From the NCBI GenBank assembly GCA_964431685.1, contig CAYSLA010000143.1, positions 1 to 8,926 of the forward strand: a DNA stretch of 8,926 nt, read 5' to 3'. Each line of letters starts with the position of its first letter. The stretch's first letter is position 1. A program made the position numbers and the translations under genes. The DNA comes from CAYSLA01 sp964431685 (GTDB lineage: Bacteria > Armatimonadota > UBA5829). Positions 1-6,706 of this stretch are shown here, piece by piece. Below the pieces are notes generated by a model. The model did not search any database, was not told the DNA's origin, and saw nothing but the letters and a program-made list of their open reading frames with translations.

Positions 1-488
1 TTCTCGATAGCTTCGACGCGAAGTGACAGAGCCGCCAGATCGCGCTTAACGCCATCAACGTCCACACCCAGAGCAGCCAACTCGTCCTTGAACTCGTTGA
101 CCAATCTGCTGATGGTGTCTACATCCGACTTCTTCGCCAGACCGGACACGTCCGGTATCTGAATGCCCTTGACTGCTGAATCGACGTCTGCCTTGGTAGC
201 ATAGCCGAACAGGTCTACGGGCTGGCCGGTCTTGGGATCCGTAGGCTTCTCTCCCTCCTGGATGAGAGGAAGCAGCCTCTGGATGACCATGGCGAACTCG
301 TAACGAGTGATAGGGTTCTTACCCTGGAATGTCCCGTTAGGATAGCCCGCGATCAGGCCTTCCTGCTGGAGCTCGTCTACGGCGTCATACGCCCAGTGCT
401 CCTCCGGAACGTCAGTGAACGCGCGCTGTGCGAAAACAGGACCAACGCAGATCACTGCGAGAGCCAATACGAGATAGAGTGTTTTCAT
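1..488 (-). CDS. SLH-domain exported envelope protein, probable outer-membrane porin/S-layer anchor (partial, 3' end outside window)
   Basis: The first 162 codons are visible; the gene runs off the left edge. Residues 1-20 form a signal peptide (MKTLY start, hydrophobic core, VFA|Q cleavage after A20). Residues about 23-73 are one S-layer homology domain: FTDVPEEHWAYDAV, then GLIAGYPNGTF and ITRYEFAMVIQRLL, the classic SLH landmarks. A linker follows, then a predicted amphipathic coiled coil from about residue 120. One N-terminal SLH plus coiled coil before a long C-terminal part is the architecture of SLH porins (SomA/Slr1841, OmpM type), where SLH binds peptidoglycan-linked polymer and a beta-barrel sits in the outer membrane. 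The barrel is not in the window, so the porin call is inference. The ATG (488-486) is fixed by a strong Shine-Dalgarno AAGGAGGA at 501-494, five bases upstream. It is preceded by a long leader and is probably transcribed from its own promoter. Confidence 0.88.
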   Translation of the reverse strand, partial: MKTLYLVLALAVICVGPVFAQRAFTDVPEEHWAYDAVDELQQEGLIAGYPNGTFQGKNPITRYEFAMVIQRLLPLIQEGEKPTDPKTGQPVDLFGYATKADVDSAVKGIQIPDVSGLAKKSDVDTISRLVNEFKDELAALGVDVDGVKRDLAALSLRVEAIE

Positions 489-536
489 GATAGTCCTCCT
501 TGAACCAAACTGACAAATACCTTCGCTTCGTCAGCA

Positions 537-580
537 GATCGCCGGAGCAGGGGTAGTATCCATGTTGCCTTCTCCCGATC
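537..580 (-). other. bulged hairpin in SLH leader
   Basis: On the minus strand GATCG (580-576) plus GGAG (575-572) pair with CTCC (547-544) and CGATC (541-537); a 2-base GG bulge lies on the 3' side. The loop is 24 bases. There is no T-run after it, so it is not an intrinsic terminator. It lies 36 bases upstream of the SLH Shine-Dalgarno and could influence translation or mRNA stability; that role is inference. Confidence 0.35.
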
Positions 581-609
581 CGACATTGCTTCAGATGCCA
601 GGCACTTGT

Positions 610-645
610 CTATGCTATCACCGTCAGCGACTTCAGGCTTCTCAA
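610..645 (-). CDS. possible 11-residue leader peptide (TTG start)
   Basis: A TTG at 645-643 opens an 11-codon frame, MRSLKSLTVIA, ending in TAG (612-610). It is preceded by AAAGGAGGTGA at 663-653, which contains a 10-base perfect complement to the usual 16S 3' end. The distance from GGAGG to the TTG is 10 bases, slightly long. Such an extended ribosome site in the middle of a leader, more than 150 bases from the next gene, is unlikely by chance, but whether the peptide is made is unknown. It may instead act as a ribosome standby or loading site for the SLH message. Confidence 0.3.
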   Translation of the reverse strand: MRSLKSLTVIA

Positions 646-714
646 GGATGTTTCACCTCCTTTCTCGCCTGCGCTGTTTAATTGGTGTGACAGCCAAAAT
701 CCATAGCTCGGGGA

Positions 715-744
715 ATGTTAGCACAACTAACGCTCCCATGTCAA
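715..744 (-). promoter_or_regulatory. probable sigma70-type promoter of the SLH gene
   Basis: A consensus -35 TTGACA (744-739) is followed after 18 bases by TAACAT (720-715; 4 of 6 match to TATAAT). The predicted start is near 708. It lies in the non-coding gap downstream of the nuclease gene and points at the SLH gene, which has no other good promoter nearer its start. A small inverted repeat overlaps the -10. Confidence 0.5.
717..731. repeat. inverted repeat GTTAG-N5-CTAAC over the -10 region
   Basis: Five-base arms (717-721 and 727-731) separated by CACAA. It overlaps the 5' part of the -10 element and the spacer of the SLH promoter, the expected place for a repressor operator. The arms are short, so chance is possible. 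Confidence 0.3.
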
Positions 745-763
745 CAGTAGATAGACGGGAGTC

Positions 764-847
764 TTACTGGGATATTGCAGCAATATTGCACCAGTTTTCA
801 AGGATTCTTTCACAGTGTTCTGCAGGGACATCAATAATGCGGGCCAT
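764..847 (-). CDS. doubtful 27-residue small ORF after the nuclease gene
   Basis: ATG at 847-845, TAA at 766-764, starting 12 bases after the nuclease stop codon. The peptide begins MARIIDVPAEHCERILENW and is protein-like in composition, with two cysteines and a plausible helix. No Shine-Dalgarno is visible, so translation would depend on coupling to the gene before it. It could equally be a chance frame. Not recognised as a family. Confidence 0.2.
   Translation of the reverse strand: MARIIDVPAEHCERILENWCNIAAISQ
772..790. repeat. tandem direct repeat ATATTGCA, 11-base period
   Basis: ATATTGCA occurs at 772-779 and again at 783-790, one helical turn apart. The second copy lies in the perfect 10-base palindrome GCAATATTGC (780-789). 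The pair sits 28-46 bases upstream of the -35 of the SLH promoter, where an activator could contact RNA polymerase from the same DNA face. The regulator is unknown. Confidence 0.35.
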
Positions 848-859
848 CCGGCAAACCGG

Positions 860-1318
860 TCACACATTGCGCTCTCCGGAGGCAAGATATCGTTCGGCGA
901 GGATTATCGCAACGTAGTCGTCGTACGGCCTGCACGGCACCTGGAACGACAGTGGGACAATTCGACCCAGGCCGCGGGGAGGGTTCATCTGGAAGAAACG
1001 CTTTCGCGCATCCATAGTCGTCAGGTGTTCGTCAACAATCTCCACTTTTGCGATGCCCAGCGACGCCAAGCTGTCTGCGATGTGCGCGCTTCCGGTGCCG
1101 TTGCCGAGCACTACCACGTCCGCACCATAAGTATTCGCAAGCTCAAGGAGCTTCGCGGGAACGTCCCGTGTATGCAGCACCTCGTGAAACAGGATCTGGC
1201 ACGCGGCCCGAACCGAGTCCTCGTCACCGCACGCGCACTTCGCACACCTGGCCACCGCAATGCCGGATTTCTCCCGTCCGGGGTCTACCGCCAGAATCGT
1301 CCGCGAATGATCGCTCAT
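860..1318 (-). CDS. YqgF/RuvC-like RNase-H-fold nuclease
   Basis: A 152-residue protein close to YqgF/RuvX length. Visible landmarks are VDPGREKSGIAVA (11-23; D12 would be the first acidic active-site residue), VVLGNGTGS (69-77), VDEHLTTMDAR (95-105; E97) and RPYDDYVAIILAERYL (130-145; D133/D134). These match in order the RNase-H-fold Holliday-resolvase / pre-16S-rRNA nuclease family. The QMNPPRGLGRIVP and RP-x-DD-x-VAI-x-L-x-ERYL segments recall the cyanobacterial branch, from memory and not by search. An insert at about residues 24-41 carries C25, C28, C30 and C40, possibly a metal site. The ATG overlaps the DUF3084 stop as ATGA (1318-1315), with only a weak ribosome site, so translation is probably coupled. 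It is the last clear gene of the operon; no terminator is visible after it. The true substrate is unknown. Confidence 0.8.
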   Translation of the reverse strand: MSDHSRTILAVDPGREKSGIAVARCAKCACGDEDSVRAACQILFHEVLHTRDVPAKLLELANTYGADVVVLGNGTGSAHIADSLASLGIAKVEIVDEHLTTMDARKRFFQMNPPRGLGRIVPLSFQVPCRPYDDYVAIILAERYLASGERNV

Positions 1319-2784
1319 CTTACCGCACTGATCTCGAAACGCATCTTGTCCATACTCAAAGGCCCGGACGCATAGACATCGGTCGCCGCGTACACATCCA
1401 CCTTCACGCGTGACTCCTGCTGCCTGATCCTTTCGACCAGCCTCATCAACGCCTCAACCTGAACTCTCTGGTCCTGACCGCCGCCGGAGACTCCGCCGGC
1501 CACAGGTACTATGCCCGCACGTTCGGCTTCTCTACCAACCTGATACTGCAGGAAGTCCATCACAGCCAGCAGGATTCTGCCTTCCGAGAGCCGGCCGTCG
1601 AGTCGTCCGCTGGCAATCAGTTCTCCACTACGGTATGCACGACTGTTTACGTAGAAGCGCAGTTCCACCGGCACCTGCTCGCCACTCAAAGTGTTTCTGG
1701 CACAGACAACCCTGACCAACACGTCGTGCAGCGAAGTGCCGATAAGATCAACGGCGAGGTCGACGCAGGAGCTCTCCAGGAGCGGAAGAGGGTACGGATC
1801 ATCGGCGTTCTGGCGATAGACCACGTTTACAGCGCGGCCGTTCGACCCAAGCACCGCGCCGTCCTTCTCCGCCTTGCTGCTTGCCACACGCAGAAGAGAA
1901 AACACGTCGCTTCTGACCCCAAAGGCTGACTGTCTGGAACTGATCACCGCCCTGGCCAGTTCATCCCCACGACGAAAGATGAGATCGCGAGTGCGGAGTT
2001 CTGACGCCTGCTGTTCAAACTCTATCTTTTCACGCCCAACCTGCACCAGCAGCCTGTGCTGCTCTTCCAGTATCCGGTTCTGTTCCTCGAGGGCTCGGCC
2101 CTGCTCGGCCAGCTTCCTGTCCGCGACGGCTACCTCACGCTGAGTCTGCGCCAGCTTGTCCCGTGTGGCCGCTAACTTATCGCCAGCTTCCACCACGTCC
2201 GCCTTGGCTCTAGCTAGAGCAACCTGAGCAGAAGTCAGCTTACCCTGAACTTCACGCAGCTCCTCGGTTTGCAGGTTCAGTTCCGTGACCGCGGCCTCAT
2301 TGCGTCTTCTGACGTTCTCAAGCTCCCGCTTGCGGGAAGCGATCTCCTTCTCCAACCTCGCGACCACTGACTTGGCCTTCTTCTCCGCCGCCACGGCAAG
2401 GACGGTCTTCTTGCGGGCTTCGTCTACTTCCTGACGGCGCAGTTCCATCTCGGCGACTAGCTGACTACTCCGAGAAACCAGCGCCTCGTTTCGCTTCGCC
2501 AGCCCGGCATTGGAACTTGTCAGAACGCGATTCTGCTCGATTATCTGCTCGCCGTGAGTAAGCACACGCTTGAACTGCGAGTTTACCGTCACCAAAGTGA
2601 GCAGCGCGATGCCTGAGATAAGCATTCCGGTGATGGTTGTGACAACTATGGCGGTATACTTGGGACGCATGCCAAACAACGTTAGCCTGCGCTTGCCCAT
2701 ACGTCTGCCAAGTATGTCGCCGAAATAGGCGATGAATCCGGAAACGCTTATCAGAGCGATAATGAATAAAATGGTATATCTCAT
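1315..2784 (-). CDS. DUF3084 inner-membrane coiled-coil protein
   Basis: 489 residues. A first membrane segment (about 3-21) is followed by GDILGRRMGKRRLTLFGMRP (22-41), the basic signature of the DUF3084 N-terminus, then a second membrane segment (about 44-67). Residues about 68-265 form a long charged coiled coil with heptad-like repeats such as EEQNRILEEQHRLL. The C-terminal domain (about 266-489) has further DUF3084-like stretches: RRGDELARAVISS, CARNTLSGEQVPVELRFYVN, EAERAGIVP and the terminal YASGPLS region. The family is known mainly from Cyanobacteria, Deinococcota, Synergistota and Armatimonadota and has no established function. The ATG (2784-2782) follows the permease TGA by four bases without a Shine-Dalgarno, so translation is probably coupled. 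Topology (short loop between two membrane segments, coiled coil and C-terminal domain on one side) is inferred. Its place beside the LPS transporter suggests an envelope role. Confidence 0.85.
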   Translation of the reverse strand: MRYTILFIIALISVSGFIAYFGDILGRRMGKRRLTLFGMRPKYTAIVVTTITGMLISGIALLTLVTVNSQFKRVLTHGEQIIEQNRVLTSSNAGLAKRNEALVSRSSQLVAEMELRRQEVDEARKKTVLAVAAEKKAKSVVARLEKEIASRKRELENVRRRNEAAVTELNLQTEELREVQGKLTSAQVALARAKADVVEAGDKLAATRDKLAQTQREVAVADRKLAEQGRALEEQNRILEEQHRLLVQVGREKIEFEQQASELRTRDLIFRRGDELARAVISSRQSAFGVRSDVFSLLRVASSKAEKDGAVLGSNGRAVNVVYRQNADDPYPLPLLESSCVDLAVDLIGTSLHDVLVRVVCARNTLSGEQVPVELRFYVNSRAYRSGELIASGRLDGRLSEGRILLAVMDFLQYQVGREAERAGIVPVAGGVSGGGQDQRVQVEALMRLVERIRQQESRVKVDVYAATDVYASGPLSMDKMRFEISAVR

Positions 2785-2788
2785 AGTA

Positions 2789-3898
2789 TCACTTGGAGGC
2801 CCGTCTCAAAAGGGCGAATGCGGCGGCTATGCCCAGAACATCTGCCGTGAATGCACCCGCAATAGGAGTCAGGTTGCCCTGAATCGCCAGCGAGCAAGTA
2901 TAGTGCCATATCATCCAGTATATCAGAATAATGAAGACGCTGAGTCCAAGACCCACCGAAGAGGCACTCCTCTGCGGCTTAATACCCAACGGAGCGGCAA
3001 GAAGCGCAAACACCAGACTCGACAGCGGTAGGCTGAGTTTGTTCCATCGCTCCACATCCATCTCGCGGATCTTCTCTAGCGGCCTGTCCGGATGAACACG
3101 CAGATAGGCAACCATTTGGGATATCTCCGCAAAGGTCATTTGTTCAGGGTCTTTCTGATACAACTGGAGTTGACGTGGGGTCTTCTCCAGATTGACCTGC
3201 CTGGTATTGGACTCCCCAAAGGACGACATCGCTCCCGAGTTGGACCCGAGGCTCTGCCAGAAGCCACCATACAATCTCCATCTGAACTTGAGCGAGGGAT
3301 CCGAAGCCCCTGCCCACTCAGCCTTGGACGCATAGAGAATCCCCACCGGACGGCTATCCGAGAACTGAACGATCGTAACATCCTTCAACGCTCCAGTGCC
3401 CCGATCCATTCCGCCACCGACCCTCAGAAGCGAACCGGTTCCTTCATCAAACAACGTAAAGGGATGCTCATCAACTCCTGCCTGCTGGAAGACCGCAGAC
3501 TGCAGGTCCTGATTGCGCACGTTGGCCCACGGAGTGACCACTTCATTGAGCAGGATTGAGGCGGCGCTCACCAGCGCGCCGAAGAAGATGATGGGCACCG
3601 CGACCCTGTACAAGCTGATGCCGCCGGCAAACAAGGCTACCACTTCACTATCCCCGCTCATTCTGCCGATTCCGAGCAACACAGCCAGCAGCGTGGACAT
3701 GGGCAGAGTGAACACCAGAATGGACGGGAGGTAGAGAAGGACAATCTGGAGGGCGGTAATCAGCGGCATCCCGTTCATCACCCAGTTAGTCAGCTTCAGC
3801 AGGTAGGATCCAGCAAAAAACACCGATGTGAAAGCGCTCACGCCAAAAAGAAACGGGCCAAACAATTCCCGAAGCACCAGTCTGTCGAGCAGTCTCAT
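2789..3898 (-). CDS. LPS export permease, LptF/LptG (YjgP/YjgQ) family
   Basis: 369 residues, usual family length. About three N-terminal membrane segments (12-34, 52-75, 97-119), a periplasmic beta-jellyroll-like region (about 120-285) and three C-terminal segments (about 287-305, 316-335, 345-366). Signature stretches are RMSGDSEVVALFAGGIS (79-95), the cytoplasmic coupling region contacting LptB, and ERWNKLSLPLSSLVFALLAA (283-302) followed by PLGI. The family forms the transmembrane half of the LptBFG extractor that pulls LPS out of the inner membrane. F and G cannot be told apart here, so no symbol is given. The ATG (3898-3896) comes ten bases after the lptB stop; the ribosome site is weak. 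Only one permease is encoded in this operon, whereas well-studied species use an LptF-LptG pair, so a partner must lie elsewhere or the protein works as a homodimer. Confidence 0.93.
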   Translation of the reverse strand: MRLLDRLVLRELFGPFLFGVSAFTSVFFAGSYLLKLTNWVMNGMPLITALQIVLLYLPSILVFTLPMSTLLAVLLGIGRMSGDSEVVALFAGGISLYRVAVPIIFFGALVSAASILLNEVVTPWANVRNQDLQSAVFQQAGVDEHPFTLFDEGTGSLLRVGGGMDRGTGALKDVTIVQFSDSRPVGILYASKAEWAGASDPSLKFRWRLYGGFWQSLGSNSGAMSSFGESNTRQVNLEKTPRQLQLYQKDPEQMTFAEISQMVAYLRVHPDRPLEKIREMDVERWNKLSLPLSSLVFALLAAPLGIKPQRSASSVGLGLSVFIILIYWMIWHYTCSLAIQGNLTPIAGAFTADVLGIAAAFALLRRASK

Positions 3899-3908
3899 TC
3901 AGGCGTTC

Positions 3909-4624
<716 letters not shown>

Positions 4625-4628
<4 letters not shown>

Positions 4629-5230
4629 TTGGCAGCCTCTCCGGCGATTGGTGTAACCTCGATGCGGCTTGGTTCCTTCGAGCCCTCTATCCTGAAACGG
4701 AAGACATCCGGTCCGATGCCCGGCTTCACGTTCACCTGCGCCTGATCACCCGTTGCGACCGTTGGAGCGCCGAAAACCTCCGGATTCTCGTAGACGATCT
4801 TAACCGACCCGGTCAGAGTGACAATCTGGGTCGTGGACTCGTAGACGGCCTTGTCCGCATAGGCAGTTGTTCTGGTCTTAGTCCCGGACGGCTCCGTGGC
4901 CACATATACTATCGACAGAGGGCCATTTAGCGCTGCGTTCTTCAGCATACCCATACCTGAAGTGGACGTCCTGGAATCTGGAGAGGAGAACAGCGTGAGC
5001 GTCAGATCAGCGGCGTCGGCCGTCAAAGAAGTCTTCGAATCGGCGTCCCTGGTCTCGAGATGAACTCCGCCTTTGGCAACCAGCTTCGACTGATAGAACT
5101 CAATCGGCGTCGCGGTGATGACAACCGTTCCATCGGCGGACTTGTAGGTTGCCGCACTCAGGCCGCCTCCGACCGCCAGCAACGATACAGCTACCAGGAC
5201 GGCCACGCATATCTTCTTTCGCATGTTCAT
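4625..5230 (-). CDS. lptA: LptA-like periplasmic LPS-transport protein (OstA domain)
   Basis: 201 residues with a signal peptide (MNMRKKI, hydrophobic core, cleavage near GLSA|ATYK, residues 26/27). The mature part is beta-rich with the OstA/LptA pattern of strand repeats, for example IEFYQSKLVAKGGVHLET (43-60), LTADAADLTLTL (69-80) and ADKAVYESTTQIVTLTGSVKI (125-145). LptA oligomers form the beta-jellyroll bridge that carries LPS across the periplasm from LptC to LptD. Sequence alone is weak for this fast-evolving family; the position directly before lptB makes the call firm. The first ATG (5230-5228) has GAGGT five bases upstream (5240-5236); a second ATG two codons later is possible. Its stop overlaps the lptB GTG. 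A hairpin lies in the 66-base gap before it. Confidence 0.85.
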
Positions 5231-5247
5231 ATTGTACCTCGCAGTAT

Positions 5248-5281
5248 CTGACCGATCAGACGGATAAGTCGGTTCGGTCAG
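5248..5281 (-). repeat. intercistronic hairpin between lptC and lptA
   Basis: Perfect 8-bp inverted repeat, CTGACCGA (5281-5274 on the minus strand) with TCGGTCAG (5255-5248), around an 18-base loop that can itself form a short GAC/GTC stem. No T-run follows, so it is not an intrinsic terminator. It ends seven bases before the lptA Shine-Dalgarno and does not cover it. Stabilising or processing function is inference. Confidence 0.5.
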
Positions 5282-5296
5282 CGTGCCGTGTCTTGC

Positions 5297-5920
5297 TCAC
5301 AGTTTGGGCGGCGAGCCCTTCACGGTGAACTTCTTCAGACCGGTGTCAGCCTCAAATGCTGCGGCCTCCACAATTCCCACAGTCGAGTCTATCTTTACGC
5401 CGCCGTTGCCAATGACTCGCTGCTCGCGGGCGTACCACTTCACCCACTGGCTGGTGAGCGACGTTTCCCTTACAACGCTGCGCAGTTTGACACCTCCGGT
5501 CGCTGTAACTATGCGGTTGGCGGTGTCGGCAATGGCGCTTGGAGCCTCCATAGTGGCAGTAAGCTTGCCATTCTCATAGAGCTTGCCGCGGAATCCCACC
5601 AGTTCTCCGGTCTGCGCGACTTCGTTACCTCGAAACTCGTCCGCGGTGGCTTCCATGCGCAACTTGCCGTCCTCGACCCATCGAAGGGTCATCTGTTTCT
5701 GAACCATCGCCAGTTGCGGTTTTTCTGGTTCGCCTGGCACGACAGGCGGTTCCGGGCTGTCGCCCGGGGGTTGTTGACCAGACGGCGGCTGTGATGAAGC
5801 AGTCGAGGCCGATGGACTCGTCTTGACGGCAGGCGCGTCCGACGCCTGCTTCTTGCCGCAGCCACAAACCGAAACTGCAAAGATAATTGCCAAAACAAAC
5901 AAGATTCTTGTCGGGTTCAT
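5297..5920 (-). CDS. lptC: LptC-like LPS-transport protein, probable lipoprotein
   Basis: 207 residues. N-terminal hydrophobic stretch (5-18) ends in VCGCG, a possible lipobox with C21 as the acylated cysteine (C19 also possible). A Pro/Ser-rich linker covers about 25-68. The folded part (about 69-205) shows the LptC pattern: LRWVEDGKLRMEATADEF, then RIVTATGGVKLRS, TSQWVKWYAREQRVIGNGGV and VEAAAFEADTGLKKFTVKG. LptC sits at the inner membrane and receives LPS from LptB-LptF/G before passing it to LptA. E. coli LptC has a membrane helix and no lipidation; a lipoprotein with a long Pro-rich linker is a variant. The ATG (5920-5918) has no visible ribosome site, and a 57-base gap with a hairpin separates it from tsaB. 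Context (lptA and lptB next) supports the family call. Confidence 0.83.
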   Translation of the reverse strand: MNPTRILFVLAIIFAVSVCGCGKKQASDAPAVKTSPSASTASSQPPSGQQPPGDSPEPPVVPGEPEKPQLAMVQKQMTLRWVEDGKLRMEATADEFRGNEVAQTGELVGFRGKLYENGKLTATMEAPSAIADTANRIVTATGGVKLRSVVRETSLTSQWVKWYAREQRVIGNGGVKIDSTVGIVEAAAFEADTGLKKFTVKGSPPKL

Positions 5921-5936
5921 AATTCTAACTGACGGT

Positions 5937-5975
5937 CTCGAAGGCCAGCTATCGCCGATGCACAGTCCCTTCGAG
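5937..5975 (-). repeat. intercistronic hairpin between tsaB and lptC
   Basis: Perfect 8-bp inverted repeat, CTCGAAGG (5975-5968 on the minus strand) and CCTTCGAG (5944-5937), with a 23-base loop. It starts two bases after the tsaB stop codon and lies at the border between the metabolic/tRNA part and the lpt part of the operon. No T-run follows, so a classic intrinsic terminator is unlikely; partial termination, processing or 3'-end protection of the upstream message is possible. Confidence 0.5.
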
Positions 5976-5977
5976 CT

Positions 5978-6706
5978 TCAATGCCCCTGCGCTTCGGCCC
6001 GCACGACCGGAGTCGGTTTCCTTACATATATTGGCACCAGGGAGTACGGATCGTCCGTATCGCCAGAGTCGAGTCTGGCAGATGCCAGGTTCAGCAAAAC
6101 CGCTCCTCGCGCGAACGACTGCCATCTCGGCGCGATAACGCAGCCGGTGCCTGCCAGACCGACTATCATCTGAGCGTTTACAACCGCCCCGCCGCCGCAG
6201 AACAACGCCTGACTGCACTGCCTTGACTGCGCACAATCGAGGGCCAGTTCCTGTGCTTTTTGCACGGCCTCCTGCACGGGACCGACCAGGTAGTAGTCTC
6301 CATCAATCGAGACTCTCTCACCTTCACGGTAGATCGCCCAATAGACCTCTCCGCTTCTCGCGTGTATCATCGGGCAGACAGGCCCGTTCCACGGGCCGGC
6401 TCCGGAAGCCAGTGCGTCCAGCGTCGGCACGCCCACAATCGGGCAACCTAGCGTGTATGCCAGCGATTTTGCCGTAGTGACTCCTATCCGCAGTCCGGTG
6501 AATGACCCTGGACCCAGGGATACCGCGATGCCTTCAATGTCCCGCACGCCAAATCCGGACGCAGAGAGCACGTGCTCTATCTCCACGTTGATTCGCCTCA
6601 ACAGGCTCATCTTGTGATGGAAGTGGTGCTCACAGATCAGTTCCGGTCCTTTGCCAAGAGCCAGTGAGCAAATATCGCCGGATGAATCGATGGCAAGACT
6701 AAGCAT
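5978..6706 (-). CDS. tsaB: tRNA t6A37 biosynthesis protein TsaB (YeaZ)
   Basis: 242 residues, ASKHA fold. N-terminus MLSLAIDSSGDICSLAL is the usual TsaB phosphate-1 strand; SLGPGSFTGLRIGVTTAKSLA (63-83) is the family hallmark; HARSGEVYWAIY (115-126) and the terminal DPYSLVPIYVRKP also fit. TsaB is the dimerisation scaffold that, with TsaD and TsaE, transfers threonylcarbamoyl to A37 of ANN-decoding tRNAs in the cytoplasm. I chose the ATG at 6706-6704 because GGAG at 6717-6714 is seven bases upstream and the product starts like other TsaB proteins. A GTG six bases earlier (6712) is only one base from that site. The gene overlaps the end of tsaE by eight bases. Usual partner rimI does not follow; an lpt cluster does. 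Confidence 0.95.
   Translation of the reverse strand: MLSLAIDSSGDICSLALGKGPELICEHHFHHKMSLLRRINVEIEHVLSASGFGVRDIEGIAVSLGPGSFTGLRIGVTTAKSLAYTLGCPIVGVPTLDALASGAGPWNGPVCPMIHARSGEVYWAIYREGERVSIDGDYYLVGPVQEAVQKAQELALDCAQSRQCSQALFCGGGAVVNAQMIVGLAGTGCVIAPRWQSFARGAVLLNLASARLDSGDTDDPYSLVPIYVRKPTPVVRAEAQGH

Larger units (their letters stand above)
489..708 (-). other. long 5' leader of the SLH gene (part of a 371-base gene-poor stretch)
   Basis: If the promoter at 744-715 is used, the SLH mRNA has a leader of about 220 bases. It contains a full-length Shine-Dalgarno with a mini-ORF (663-610), a 9-bp bulged hairpin (580-537) and the SLH ribosome site (501-494). I could not match it to a riboswitch class I know (cyclic-di-GMP, ydaO, SAM, cobalamin and TPP were considered). 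The rest of 489-859 holds the promoter, two repeat elements and one doubtful small ORF. Confidence 0.45.

Noticed and set aside
727..831. Minus-strand 34-codon ATG frame in the SLH upstream region
   Set aside because: No ribosome site, overlaps the promoter and repeats, and competes with the slightly better 764-847 frame.
848..859. CCGG-TTTG-CCGG as terminator of the operon
   Set aside because: Stem is only 4 bp and no T-run follows on the minus strand.
606..917. Plus-strand 103-codon open frame
   Set aside because: Overlaps the nuclease 3' end and the SLH promoter region, has no ribosome site and no recognisable protein pattern; judged a chance frame.
815..1375. Plus-strand 186-codon open frame
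   Set aside because: Fully antisense to the nuclease gene, whose motifs are clear; composition (Arg, His-rich) is typical of a shadow frame.
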